Part shown: positions 25,218-41,807 of the stretch, piece by piece
How the letters are laid out: each line of letters opens with the position of its first letter
Position numbering within the stretch: the first letter of the stretch is position 1
DNA from: Thunnus maccoyii
Lineage: Eukaryota > Chordata > Actinopteri > Scombriformes > Scombridae
Assembly: GCF_910596095.1 (NCBI RefSeq)
Contig: NC_056544.1
Location: 10,463,155 to 10,527,154 of the forward strand
Direction: 5' to 3'
DNA length: 64,000 nt
Notes under the pieces: generated by a model
What the model was told of the DNA's origin: nothing
Seen by the model: the letters and a program-made list of their open reading frames with translations, nothing else
Databases searched by the model: none
Position numbers and translations under genes: made by a program

Positions 25218-25245
25218 TGACGTCATATACGCAGCAACATGGCGG
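25218..25245. promoter_or_regulatory. CRE and YY1-like sites upstream of the FEN1-like gene
   Basis: A perfect palindromic CRE, TGACGTCA, lies at 25218-25225, about 140 bases above the start codon of the FEN1-like gene. A YY1-like AACATGGCGG lies on the + strand at 25236-25245. Together they look like a bidirectional or core promoter element, but the same words also occur in some dispersed fish repeats. Confidence 0.4.
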
Positions 25246-25554
25246 GCGAAAGGAAGTGTTTAGCTGAAGAAGAAACTTTTTCACTTATTCACGTATTGCA
25301 TATCAATTTTTTTGCAATTTGTAATGTGATATTAGGTTGTTATTGTTAGTTGCTGTCCACGCAGACTGACCCAGATCAGTTAGAAAAGTCTATTAACGTT
25401 AACCCTGTTAACAACACTGCAAAATTTATGGTGGTTTTAGGGGATATGATGGTGCAGCAACAAGTCTGGGACAAGATACAACATATCTTTAATGTAGCAT
25501 CCATTAGAAGAACGACCTCCCAACTCTGGAAATGGGACCACCCTAGCAGCACGT
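25239..25554 (+). other. Possible divergent short gene or transposon relic
   Basis: An ATG within the YY1-like site opens a 36-codon frame (MAGERKCLAEEETFSLIHV...). A second frame, at 25350-25556, runs on for 68 codons after a CCACGCAG acceptor-like word. The first peptide recalls the opening of proteins encoded by some fish PIF/Harbinger-like elements, but the resemblance is slight and no nuclease motif is present. Treat it as unproven. Confidence 0.2.
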
Positions 25555-25569
25555 GAATGCAGCATAAGG

Positions 25570-26990
25570 GTTTTCTGTTGTAAGAATACTTCCAGTACAA
25601 GAAGAGGAAAAAAACAGGTAACATTTAGTCTTTTACCAGATTAATTGCCTTTTATGGAGGGCTTGTGGCATTAGAAATGGGTTTGAGGTTTAATTAAAAA
25701 GAAACTACCTCTCTGCAAAGACAGAGAAATGTCCAGACAGGTGCTGAGCTCCTCCTGATGTTGCTCTGTAGTCAACACAGCAGCAGGGGTCAGCATTGCA
25801 CAGACACATGGATCTGACAGAAAGTAACATCATCAACCATCATTTATTACAGCAAAAATATTTACAAACGACAAATGTATTAATGTATTACAAAGAAAGT
25901 AAAACATTTAACTTAAAACTCCAGCTTTGAGTGATAGGTACAGTGCTTAACAGAAAAAAAATAAACTGCAATATTTTGTTGATATGTGATAAATAAATCT
26001 CCATGAAATACATCATTATTCCAAAATAATGACATCAATATTTCATATACATATCCACCTATTACACATGATCATATACACAATAGCTCTATGACTTGTA
26101 TCACACTGTATGATGAATAAAACCACACAGTCCATGATAATGTCTCTTGTGGAAAAGGTGGGAAAAAAAACTCTGGAAAGCAAGCTCAAACTGCAAAAAC
26201 AGCATGGGAATACATCATACGATGACATCCTTGGAGTTCTTTTGCCACTTCATCAAGCTCATAATGAGTATAATTTATGGGTGGGAAGGGTGAAGGACAA
26301 AACTACATCACTTCAATAGGCTATTAGGGTACTGTACACACATGTTTTGGGTAATGCAGAACTCAGAGGACATTCAGGGTAAATATTATGGCATCTCTAG
26401 ATTAAGTCATCTTACTTTGACACTTTTGAGAAGTAATTTATGACAAAACTGCTGAACTTCAAACAGACAAGACAGGTCAGGTCTGCGGCTTGGTCCTGTA
26501 ACTGTAGCTCCAGCTCTGGGTTCCCAAAACATTTGCTGCTAAAGTAAATCCTTGTTTTCCCGTCTAATTATTCTTTTCCTCCTCTCGTAGACTGATCTAA
26601 AACTGGTCAGGAGGTGGGAGAGATTTGAAAAAAAAAAGTCTCATTTGCAAAATGTGTTGTTTACTCTCAAAAAGCCATACAATGGTTAGCATTACTGTAA
26701 CATCTGTTGTTGCTGTGCAAAGGATTTTTCAGGTTTAAAAGTTGCACTCAGTAACAGCATCCTGGCTAATCCTGCCTCACAAAGTAAGTTTAATATATTA
26801 GTGGGCGTCCGCAAATAGAGCTGAAACAACATTTTTCTAGCAGAAATGACAAAATATTTGTTAAGTCGTTCCAGATTGTAAAACATGAGGATTTGATGCT
26901 TTTTTTTTTTTTTGGTCATGTGTGATACTACACATAGAGTATCTGGGTTTTGGACTGTTAGTCAGATAAAACATGCAATTTGAATACATC
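25570..26990. other. Intergenic, AT-rich, no gene seen
   Basis: Unique-looking AT-rich sequence between the FEN1-like gene and the MITE at 27.0 kb. A poly(T) run lies near 26901-26913. All open frames are short. Any distal promoter of the FEN1-like gene would lie in the left part. Confidence 0.4.
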
Positions 26991-27000
26991 ACCTTGGACT

Positions 27001-27377
27001 AGGGCTGAAAAATTAATTGAAATTTTATCAAAATTGCAATATGGCCTACTGCAATTAATATAATATACTACTGCAATTAATATACTACTGCAATTAATAT
27101 TGCAGTAGTATCCATTAATATTCAGTTAGTTGCAATCTGCAACCTCACTGCTAGATGCCACTAAATCTTACTCACTGGTCCTTTAAGACAACATCTTTGT
27201 TTGGTTCAGATCCCCACAAAAAAATCAACCCTTAATCATTTTAATATGTTTTTTCAATTAAAATGAGAATAATGATGTAAATGTGATCAGTCCCTCTAAT
27301 GTCACAAATCATATCACAATTGCAATATCAGTCAAAAATAATCGCAATTAGATATTTGTTCAAAATCGTTCAGCCCT
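27001..27377. mobile_element. MITE with AGGGCTGA ends
   Basis: The ends are AGGGCTGA at 27001-27008 and its complement TCAGCCCT at 27370-27377. Behind both lies AATTGCNATAT-type sequence, as in the abundant fish non-autonomous DNA elements whose ends read AGGGCTG..CGATT..ATTGCGATTA. The middle contains another dispersed fish word, CTGCTAGATGCCACTAAATC followed by CTGGTCCTTTAA (27147-27186), suggesting one element inside another. It encodes no protein. Confidence 0.65.
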
Positions 27378-27380
27378 GCC

Positions 27381-27537
27381 TTGGACGCTGGGAAAATGTG
27401 ATGTGTATTTTTCACTATTTGCTGACATTTTATAGACCAAACAATCAATAATTTAATTGAGAAGATAATCATCTGATTTATTGATGATGAGAATAATTAG
27501 TATGAGAATAATTGTTAGTTGTTGCACCACTATTTGC
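27381..27537. mobile_element. Second MITE fragment joined to the first
   Basis: This begins CTTGGACNCTGGGAAAATGTGATG and continues with the word TTTATAGACCAAACAATCAA and a run of TTAATTGAGAA-type sequence. It ends TGTTAGTTGTTGCACCACTAT near 27534. This is the terminal part of a widespread fish MITE. The same fragment occurs at 30958-31098, joined to the same partner. Confidence 0.6.
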
Positions 27538-28271
27538 AGTTATTGGTGATTAATGCCTTCAATGGCTCTTGATATTCATGCTTGACATGCTAAACAAAAT
27601 GTTTTTTGAGAATGCTCCATAACCCAGAGTGTTTCAGTCCAAAGCATTTTGTTTCTGCAAACACAAAAAGAACATTTGTGCAATATTTGAAAAGTAGAGG
27701 ATCCATCTCCCTCTGAGAAAGTTAAACAGTGGTTTAGAGTTCACAATGTATTTGTTGAACATCTATGATGTCGTTAACATCATAACAACATAACAGCTAG
27801 CAAGTGTTTGTTACTGAAGCATCAAACTTCAGCTCACTACAGTAAAGCAGTTACCAACCTTTTTAAAAACACCCAGCTGGAGTGTCGTTGTGCTTTGTCT
27901 CGCTAGTCATTTTCCAGTTAATACAGGAATTAAATACATATATGAATCTTTGAATGAGAGGTATTTAGCTTTACTTCTAGTTTGAGTTGTGTTGTACTGC
28001 CTCACCAGAGCCAGTTGGTAAGTGTGGATACTAGTTTCTCTGCCACAGGTCTTATCTCTGAAGTGTTTTATGTCCCTAATCAGTGTTAAGCTTGAAATTC
28101 CAAGAATTCGCAATAAAAACATGGAGGGTTTGGGGTGGAGGACACTGCAAATTCCATAGTTTCCTGTGGTTGCCTTTAGATGAAAAAATCCATTATGTTT
28201 TTTGTGATTGCACCTTTAACAAGAAATTGCTTTGGCGTCCAGTGTTTTGGGAGACTCGGTCTTGTCCCATC

Positions 28272-31200
28272 TCAGCGACGGAACCAGATCCAGGTGTTGA
28301 TGAGCCAGAATGCCACAGTAGCAGAATACAGGATCACCTCTCGCTTGGAGCGTTCCTTGTTTTCTTCTTCCAGCAGCTGCAGACGTCGGTTCAGCTTCAC
28401 GATCTGGATGACCACATGAACACAAAAAAGATTGTAGAAGTGGACACACTGCACCCGGACTGGGCCTGGGAAAGACTTCCTGCAGAATTAAACAGGACTG
28501 CCACACCAACCACTGTCAATTACATAATAATGGCATAATATAAAAGGAAATCATTGTGTACTTTCTCATTGTCCCATGAAGTGATTAGAACTTGTATTTG
28601 TTTTAGGTTTGTTGATTCTTTTGTTTGTTTACAGCTGCTTATCTAAAAATGCCAATTGTAACTGATCACTGGCTGTGTGCTGCTCTGCCAGCAGCCTGAT
28701 ATGTGATACATAAGCATGAAGTGTCAGCATATTTTTATTGTACCCCAACAGTAGTAAACTGTGAAGTGAACTCAACAGGAACAAAATAACTACAACAACA
28801 CAGTCACAATATGCACACCAGAGTAGTAGAGAAGCATATTAATCACATATCAATGACACAGACTGGTATGAAGTCATCTGGACTTGTGGTGAGTATTACC
28901 TGTCGTCGTAGTGAGGAGGCGTCCACTAAGCCAGACTCATCAGGGTTTATGTCCATGGCCAGGTCCAGGTGTGCCCTGTGGAGATCAACATTTGCCAATT
29001 TTGAGTAATGATAACAACATTAACAGAAAGTATTGTATAATTTCTTCTCTGTATTGGTGAATCTACAGTTGCAACATCAAACAAGGTTTTTGAACAAGAG
29101 CAGAATGCTGATAACACAAACGTGTCCCATAAATGACCCCAACAATATCAGGTTGGTCCTCTGAAACACTGTTTTTGGCTTACAGAGAGCACTCTAAGGG
29201 GAGAATTGAAGTCATTTGAGGATGTGAAACAAGACTAATGGAATAGTAAGGCTACTTCTTCAAATTAAATTAACACACATCATCCCTGCAGAAAATCAAA
29301 TGTGCAACTCAGTTTTAACATCTTGTAGCTGCTTTCTGTTGTGTGTTAGAAACTCCTCCACTGTATAAATATAATCCTCTCTACTTTAACTGTTCTTCAC
29401 CCTATTTATTCTTATGTATTTGATCCTTCTTATTTCACCACAAGAGCCAACTGTTTGTTCTGGGAAACTCTGGGAACACAGTGACTTCTGAGAAATTCAG
29501 GGACAAAAGAGACAAGTCACCTGCGGTGGCTGTCATCCAAGACTTCAAGGACCTGCTGGTACGCCCGGCGAGTTGTTGACTGGATGTAAGACAGGAACCC
29601 CGCAGCTGTGAACAGGTTGATGTTTGCATCCTCAGGGGAACAGAGAGGGGGACACAAGCGGACTGGGGGGGCAGAAGGGGAAGGGGTTACACTGGCAGAG
29701 AGATAAGTGGGGAGAAACAGTAAAAGAAAGAAGAGATTGTGAAATAAGACATAAATACAGAAAAAAAGGCAGCAGCAGCAAAGCAGTGTCGTAACAGGTT
29801 TCTCAACTGTGGATGTGTTCTTACCTTAATTCACCTCTGCTGATCTGACTGCTGTGGCGACCAGATATGTTCTCACTGGCACTGCGTTCCCTTCGAGACC
29901 GTGAATGAAAATGAGCCTGGGAATGATACACGGATTTCAAACCATGTCGCATTTATATTACAGGTGGTTGGAGCACAGTCAATCACCAGTGACAGAGTTA
30001 ATACAAGCTGCTGGTTAGTGCACAGCTACTGGGATCAGTGTCAAGTTCAGTGATTTAAGGAAATATTACTTAATCATAATAAATAAAAAGACCCAGAATA
30101 GAAACATGGATATTACTCTTACACAGAGTTAATGCACACTTCTTGAAATCAAATTTAATGCTTTTTAAGACCTCAACAGAGAAAACTGAATACTCTTTCC
30201 ACAGCAAAACACATGCACATTAGGGCTGAGCTTTATGTTTGAAATCAATTTGACAATATTAGTAGGGATATTTTTCTAGGTATTTTTGTATCTATATATA
30301 TAACAATCATATGTAAAATCACATAAAGTTATCAAATTAAATGGCATTGAATTGGCAAATGCGTTGTACTGTGTCCCACTGTTTAGCTTTACATTAGATA
30401 AAACTCCTTGTGTTTAAAAAAAAAAAAAAAAAAATTAATTTACATTTTTAATTACAGTTTGTTAATTTTGACAACACTGTGTAAAACAATAAGGCTGTTC
30501 TGGTAGTTCACATACTCACAGAGTCAGCTGTAGTTAATTCTCCTCATTAAGACACTTTACACTTTACAGTATATCTACCCTTCATCCACTTTAACAGTCC
30601 ACTTAAACTTGTAAATTCCAGCTAAGCTGTCATCAAATTAAAAACCGCTCCTATCCTTCATGTCAGATGTTGGCCTTTGCCGCACTAAAGGGCTTTGTGT
30701 CCCCTCTGAACCCCCCCCCTGCTGTCTTTAGCTTAGCATCATCTCTACTGTTTTGTGTACTTCTTTAATCCTGGACCCTTGGTGAGAGCAGGTGGCGGCC
30801 TGTGGAGAACCGATCAAAACATTACCAGAAAAACAAAGGGGAACCTCACTGCTAGATGCTACTAAATCCTACACACCGCACCTTTAAAACATATCACAAC
30901 TGCAATATCAGTCAAAATAATCGCAATTAGATTGTTTTCTAAGTCTTTCATCCCTACCTTGGACTCTGGGAAAGTGTGATGAGCATTTTTCACTATTTTC
31001 CGACATCTTATAGACCAAACAATCAATCACTTAATTGAGAAAATAATTATCTGATTTATTGAAGATGAGAATCATCGTTAGTTCTTGCAGCACTATCTGC
31101 AACTTCACCGCTAGATGCCACTAAATCCTACACGCTGGTCCTTTAATACGTACCATCATTAAAAATAAGACTTTAAGACATTTTATGACATTAAATTCTG

Positions 31201-31898
31201 AAAATCTTATTTAAGACTTTTTAAGGAACCCTACTTACAGCTTGGCTGGGGTTGCTCTGTGAATTGGCAGCTTGGTCAGTTTCAAGGGAGTCCAGTGGTT
31301 GTTCTGTAAGGGTGAGGACACGTGGCGGGGCCCTCATGTCCAGGAGGTCCACGGGGGGGACGGACTGAATCAAGTCCAAGTCTCGGGGACGAGAGAATCG
31401 AGGGTCGTCATCATCCCCTGTGGAGAGAGTGAGGACGAGAGGGCCAGAAAGATCATTTCAGCTTTCCATGAGTGATGATTGTACAGTCATGTGTCTGCAG
31501 GGTTCACTACTGTTAGTTGCTTTGTATTGTGTCCAGCACGGTTAAAGTTCAGACTACAACATTCGTGTTTTTGGTTTTTTTAATTTTGCACATTATAAGG
31601 TGATGACTCATAATGTCAAACATAACAACAACCTCTCTTGTCAATATTTTCTAGCCATACACCTGTATACCAGTCTGCTGTGCCCACCTGCTACGACGAT
31701 CCTCTCAGGCACTTGCATCAGAGTTGTGTGCAGGGGCTGCTGGAGTAACAAAGACTCTGTTTGGTTCTCTGAGGCCACTTTGAGGGTCTCAGGGATCCGC
31801 ATGCGCTGGCTGATGCCCTCTGTATACTCCAACTCATAATGGATGCGGTTGATTTCAGCCGCCTCTGCAGACGGGGTGGCGAAGGTTGGTCCACTCAT
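28272..31898 (-). CDS. mff: Mitochondrial fission factor
   Basis: Tail-anchored protein of the mitochondrial outer membrane and peroxisomes that recruits the dynamin-like GTPase Drp1. Six coding exons: 31688-31898, 31239-31417, 29825-29916, 29521-29691, 28900-28975 and 28272-28403; phases agree and give 286 residues. The N-terminal Drp1-binding motif YELEYTEGISQRMR lies near residue 22 and MQVPERIVVA follows at 61-70. RRERSASEN holds the Ser context known as an AMPK site in mammals. A segment with STTRRAYQQVLEVL follows, then a coiled coil (about 237-264), and then one membrane helix at 266-284, ending WFRR. Human isoforms run from about 218 to 342 residues depending on alternative exons; extra exons may exist in the large intron at 29.9-31.2 kb. 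The first exon is non-coding (see 32607). Confidence 0.95.
30416..30434. repeat. Poly(A) run in mff intron
   Basis: A run of about nineteen A on the + strand within mff intron 2 (gene order). It may be the tail of an old retroposed sequence, but no SINE body was recognised to its left. Confidence 0.7.
30842..31150. mobile_element. Second copy of the two-MITE composite, inside mff
   Basis: Order: CACTGCTAGATGCTACTAAA at about 30848, then ATATCACAACTGCAATATCA with ATAATCGCAATTAGAT, then CTTGGACTCTGGGAAAGTGTGATG, then TTTATAGACCAAACAATCAA, ending near 31098. A third CGCTAGATGCCACTAAATCC word follows at 31110-31130. The central 220 bases match 27310-27537, including the junction between the two element types. 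It lies in mff intron 2 and encodes no protein. Confidence 0.65.
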
Positions 31899-32606
31899 CC
31901 AGCCTGTAGACACATTAAATGGAAGAAAATGGAAAAAACACTTAAAAATACTCTGCAGATAAAAGGTCAGACTAGAGTGCAGGTTAAGATGTAGACGTTT
32001 AAGATACACTTTAGTGTTCAATGGCACTATCACAGAGGCCAATCAAAGCTCCTATCTGTGAGCCCTGGATGTTTGCCATCAGTGGCCTCCCTGCAATGCC
32101 ATCCTGATTTAATGATTATATTTTAAAGCAGTATTATAATGCCTATTATTAAATGACAAACATCTTTAGATGAGGGGATTCAGCCCTTCCTAATTGGCTC
32201 GGTGGCGAAGGGTACTGCCCAAAACATGATCTCTCTGGCCCGTGTAAAAGGGGCATGTCCCGTTGAAGAACCAAATAATCTCGACGGAGGAGTTGTTAGC
32301 CAAAGCTAATAAATAATGTATCATACATAACATTTAACGTAGTGCTGCATTGAATTACATAACTCAGACACGAGGAGTATCTGTTGTCGACACATGGTTT
32401 CAATGTCACTGAATGAAAAGACACACAAGACGCCATATCTAGCATGTACGTAGCTAATATCGAGCTAATGTTACTGGTATGGTATGTCTGACCCGCATTA
32501 GCTGATGTTATCACTACATGTTAGCTAAGAGGTGCGTTAACAGCAGTAACCGCACATATATGTGTAGCTTTACTTGGCTTTAGCTAATAACTACTTGACT
32601 ACTTAC

Positions 32607-32880
32607 CGTTGTGGTTTTAGCTCCGGAGTTTAACGTGTCATGTGTCCAAAAGCTGTTTGTTCAAGAGTGTTAACAGCATCAACCGGAACAGGCGACAACC
32701 AGTTAAACTGAAAGACACACCGCCTCTAGCTAGTGTGTATGTGTATATGTGTGTGTGGCTGCCGATAATATGCCTGGTGTGTCCGCTGGGGCGGAGCTTA
32801 TGAGCTGCACCGTCAGTCCCAGCGAGGCGCAGCAGAGGCGCTTCCCAGAGTGGAAAACGAGCGCACACTTTGAAATTATC
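32607..32880 (-). promoter_or_regulatory. Non-coding first exon and promoter of mff
   Basis: In gene sense, a splice donor CAACG|GTAAGTAG at 32606/32607 ends a GC-richer stretch that has no start codon usable for mff. The acceptor before the coding exon is at 31904-31905. The exon therefore supplies the 5' UTR. Its upper end and the start of transcription, somewhere near 32.65-32.9 kb, cannot be fixed by eye. Confidence 0.5.
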
Positions 32881-32899
32881 TGTTTTCATACAGTGTTTA

Positions 32900-34690
32900 T
32901 GTAATTGGGCTGATTACAGAATAATACAAAGCTACTAATTGGATTTTCTGAGCCATTAACACAGAAGTGAACTGGACTATTCCAAATTAAATACCTAACA
33001 TATACATGTATAGTGATGCATTTTTTTACCATCTAATATTTATCTCAGCACTCTTCACTTCTTTGCACTATTTGTAACCTGTTTACAGTTCACAGAGATG
33101 GTTTCACCTGTATATAGTCATTCCTTGTGTATACTTCTGAAGATTGTTGTGTTTTTATGTTGTGTAAGTGCATTGAGAGCCACTAAACCAGAGTCAAATT
33201 CCCTGTGTGTGTAAACATACTTGGCCAATAAAGATGATTCTGATCGTCTGATTCTGATTAAATTAAACTATCAAACTGAGGGAAATCTACTTATATGCAG
33301 AGAACACTGTCATGATTATTTTCCTGTCATTCCCATACAGCTTTTCCCCTCGAAAATTACTGTCAAAAATATCCTTTTTTATCATGAAAAAATATTCAAA
33401 AATATTCATAATTTGTTTTTTTTCTGTTCCTGAAAAATCATGGATCCTTACATTAACACGATAAAACTAGGAATTAGGTCATAAATATTTTTGTTAATCT
33501 GTTAAATTGCGCAAACTTTATTTCCACAAACAAAATATTGATAACTAAAGGTTCAGTAAAACCAGCAAAAGGAATCAAACCAGGGTATGGTACAAATTAA
33601 TGTACTGTAAATGCATTTTATAAAAATCTAAATGAAACTCTGCATTCATCAATGATGTTTGATTATGCCTATAATTCATCTTTACTGCTGGAAATATGTA
33701 TGTTTATTATAATGTAATAGAAGATTGCAGATGTTTATACTATGTGCCTCCCTTACTTGTATCCAAAAGGCAGAACCTACTTTTAAGGACTAAAAGTATT
33801 TTAATCTTACTTTATAGTCCCATTTCAGCAGACAGAGGAGTAACAAAGATGCAAAAACATAAAATAAAATGTCTACCAGTAGCACTGACTGCAACTGCTG
33901 GTAGTTAATTAATGTGCCTTTCTAACCACCAGTTTTGGGCTTTGTTGAGGCAAACAGCAAGATTTATATCTTGTGTGTATACATGCAGATGTGTATGTAA
34001 AAAAAGAATGATATTCCAATTCCCTGAGATACTGAGATATTGCAAATGTTTCCAATAAAAACATGAACACATCCAAGACTGGTCAGGTGCATTGATAAGA
34101 ACCTACTCAACTCTAACACATAGTCAACAGACATGGCTTTCTGCAGCAGTTTGCATTGTTACCTCTGCACGCTGTGCATGTGCTTATAACACCTTGTAAC
34201 CTTGTGAACAGGCTGCAGTCTCATATGGGACAAAACAAATCTTTTGCTGCTTAGAAGACCCAAAACCAACTAATAGTTGTCTGCTGTCTGCTGTCTTGGC
34301 CTCAGGTTTGCCAGGTGTGCCTCTGCTTCAGATATATTAATATGTATTAATATAATATATTATCAGAAATATTCACCATGTTGGAACAGTTATTATTGTT
34401 TAATTTAATTAAATACAAATTTGCTGAGAAATATTCCACATGTAGGCCTATGTGCAGTATTAATTTAAATGAAAAGGACCTTAAAGCTATAGACTTTTAC
34501 ACTTTGACACAGGACACATGACAAGGGGACTATAAAACCTAATGATAAAGAACACTTTCTAAAGCACCTATTATCTCAGTTCACATTAAGTTTATATAAT
34601 CTATATTTTGGTCAAAAACTTGAGTGGCAACAATTTAAATGAGAAAACCTAAATTTTCAGGTGGCTTTTCAGAGAAACCTAAACTACAGA
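32900..34690. other. Intergenic between divergent mff and stk25
   Basis: About 1.8 kb of AT-rich DNA lies between two genes that are transcribed away from each other. Apart from the LINE-like 3' end at 33050-33260 I see no feature. Both promoters lie at the edges of this stretch. Confidence 0.5.
33050..33260 (+). repeat. 3' end of a LINE-like non-LTR retroposon
   Basis: The stretch contains GTGCATTGAGAGCCACTAAA, then AGAGTCAAATTCCCTGTGTG, then ACTTGGCCAATAAAGATGAT and a short tail of GATTCTGAT units. This is the familiar 3' terminus of a dispersed fish retroposon, which carries its own AATAAA and a simple-repeat tail. No coding part is left, so it is a 5'-truncated copy. Confidence 0.65.
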
Positions 34691-34699
34691 GATTGGTAA

Positions 34700-35127
34700 T
34701 ACAAATCCCAGAAATCCCCCGTTTTCGAAAGCAATGCGCATGCGTCAGCCGTCTGGGCCATTATTTTGTCCTCCTCAAGCTTCAAATGAACAACAGGCTA
34801 AGCGTTCCTTGAAATGAATTAAATATTGATACGCGGAAGGAGCATTTCATCTTGTTGTTCATCCCAGCCGACACACATGGAGTCTCTCGGTCAATAGCTC
34901 GCTGTGTCGCAGGGCTGCTCGGTCCTCCGTTGGACTTGGAGGCCGAAAACAGTGCGCGGAGTGACAGCCCCGTTAAAGCCAGCAGATTGGGTGTTTATCT
35001 TGCTGGCTAGCCACCTAGCTAGCTTCCTAGACAGCTAAGAGGGGAGGAAAAACCCGAAAGGACCAATTTGATAACTTCGGAAAGAGATAGCCGCGGCTGT
35101 CCCTGACCCGTTCAACCTGCAGAGGGG
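34700..35127 (+). promoter_or_regulatory. stk25 promoter and 5' UTR
   Basis: CpG density rises sharply from about 34720 and remains high through the start codon at 35128. Words such as GCAATGCGCATGCG at about 34731-34745 resemble NRF1 sites (GCGCATGCG). There is no evident TATA box. The start of transcription is probably near 34.8-34.9 kb. Confidence 0.55.
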
Positions 35128-40231
<5,104 letters not shown>

Positions 40232-40504
40232 AACCCCAGCTGGATGTAACTTAACCCTGCCCTCCTTTTCTGTCTCCCAAACCCACCCAACACCTCAGAT
40301 AAGGACCACAGAAGACCACCACCCCCCCCACCCATCCCTCTTACCTTTATCACCCTTCCCAGTCTTGTCCCCCAAGAGATCTTTTAATTAGTTATAATTA
40401 AATATTTTTACAGTTTTTCTTTAAGAGCGGAGAGTATTTAAGACAAAAAAGCCATGACATTTAGAGCATTGTGTATACCTGTTAGATTGAGAAGAAAAAA
40501 CTAT

Positions 40505-40510
40505 AATAAA
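40505..40510 (+). terminator. Poly(A) signal of stk25
   Basis: AATAAA lies 274 bases after the stop codon, followed after about 20 bases by a GT/T-rich stretch (TTTTCTTGTGTGTCTTGTTT). It is the first canonical signal downstream of the gene. Confidence 0.65.
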
Positions 40511-40764
40511 GTCTATGGAAAATGTCTTATTTTCTTGTGTGTCTTGTTTGGTGTTACTCAGACTCTTATAAGCAGGAATGCATTGTTGCTGAAACAAATA
40601 ATTATTTGGATAAAAAGTTAAAGAGTTACTTGCAACCACAACTAGATATTAAAAAAAGGCTTCATAATCTCATTATTGTGGTATATATCATATAGCTGCT
40701 TTAACATCATCTTCTCTCTTGTCTGCTAGATGCTCACATACAAACATTTTACTGTTAAGACATA

Positions 40765-41211
40765 TTAAAGGATAAGTTCATAGTTGTTCAGGTGTCTATA
40801 AGAACACTGAATCATTACTGTTGTTCAAACTGGCCATTAAAAAAAAATTCTCCTTTCTTCCTAATGTGTTTCCAATGAAAGTGATGAGGGACAAAATCTT
40901 CATCTGTAAATCTGAAGCTAATGAGGCTTCAGTAGTACTAATTAGACAAATCAAGATATCTTCCAAAGTTACAATCTTTTTAGTACAAAGAGGGAATTTA
41001 ATGCTAAAAAGGCTTATTATTGAAGATTTTTTTTTTTGATTAACTCAGGCTGCTGAAGCCTCATATTAGCTTCAGATAAACTTATGAATGCATTTTTGCA
41101 CAAGGATTGTGGGTTTTGTCCCCCATCACTTACACTGATGAACAGGAGGAAGTATCATATGCACACCTGACCTTTAAGACAGACTTGAAAAATTGTGAAC
41201 CTGTCCTTTAA
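40765..41211. mobile_element. Palindromic MITE with TTAAAGGA ends
   Basis: The ends are TTAAAGGATAAGTTCATAGT (left) and, on the other strand from 41211, TTAAAGGACAGGTTCACAAT. The inner arms also pair: TCTGAAGCTAATGAGGCTTC near 40909 with its inverted partner near 41050-41075, and AAAGTGATGAGGGACAAAAT near 40878 with its partner near 41115-41135. The whole is therefore a foldback with arms of about 200 bases. This is a MITE type that is abundant in percomorph fish. It encodes no protein. Confidence 0.75.
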
Positions 41212-41272
41212 GTTACGCTTCAGGTAGCCTCCATTAATCACTGTAAAATGCATTTGAGGTGCATTGACCATA

Positions 41273-41807
41273 TACAGACGGGTGACAAATTAAAGGAAAA
41301 ACTGGTACAGATCTGAATGCTTGATCCCTACAGTGAGGAGGGCACTTTGCTGGCATGGTTTGGGTCCACTTGTACCCTTAGAGGGAAGAGTCACTGCAGA
41401 TCAATACAAAGTTGTTCTGAGTCATCACCTTCATCCTATGATGAAACATTTCTATCCTGATGGGAGTGGTCTCTTCCAGGATGACAATGACCCCATCCAT
41501 AGGGCACGAGGGGTCACTGAATGGTTTGATGAGTATGAAAATGATGTGAATCATATGCTATGGCCTTCATAGTCACCAGATCTCAACCCAGTTGAACACC
41601 TATGGGACAGCGCTCTCCACCACCATCATCAAAACACCAAATGAGGGAATATCTTTTTGAAGAATTGTGTTCATCCCTCCAGTAGAGTTCAGAGACTGTA
41701 GAATCAATGCCAAGTCACACTGAAGCTGTTCTGGCAGCACATGGTGGCCCAACACCTTACTAAGACACTTTATGTTGGTTTTTCCTTTAATTTGTCACCA
41801 ATCTGTA
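41273..41807 (+). mobile_element. Truncated Tc1/mariner transposon
   Basis: The 30-base terminal inverted repeats are nearly identical: TACAGACGGGTGACAAATTA... at 41273-41302 and its complement at 41778-41807, each starting with the TA target. Inside, on the + strand, is the C-terminal part of a Tc1-like transposase. It includes GPLVPLEGRVTADQY, the FQDDNDPIHRAR segment containing the central Asp of the DDE triad, and after a stop the SPDLNPVEHLWD signature. The element is only about 535 bp, so the N-terminal half is deleted. It is inactive. Confidence 0.88.

Noticed and set aside
28083-28538. 151-codon frame on the + strand
   Set aside because: Antisense to the last mff exon, which encodes the coiled coil and membrane anchor.
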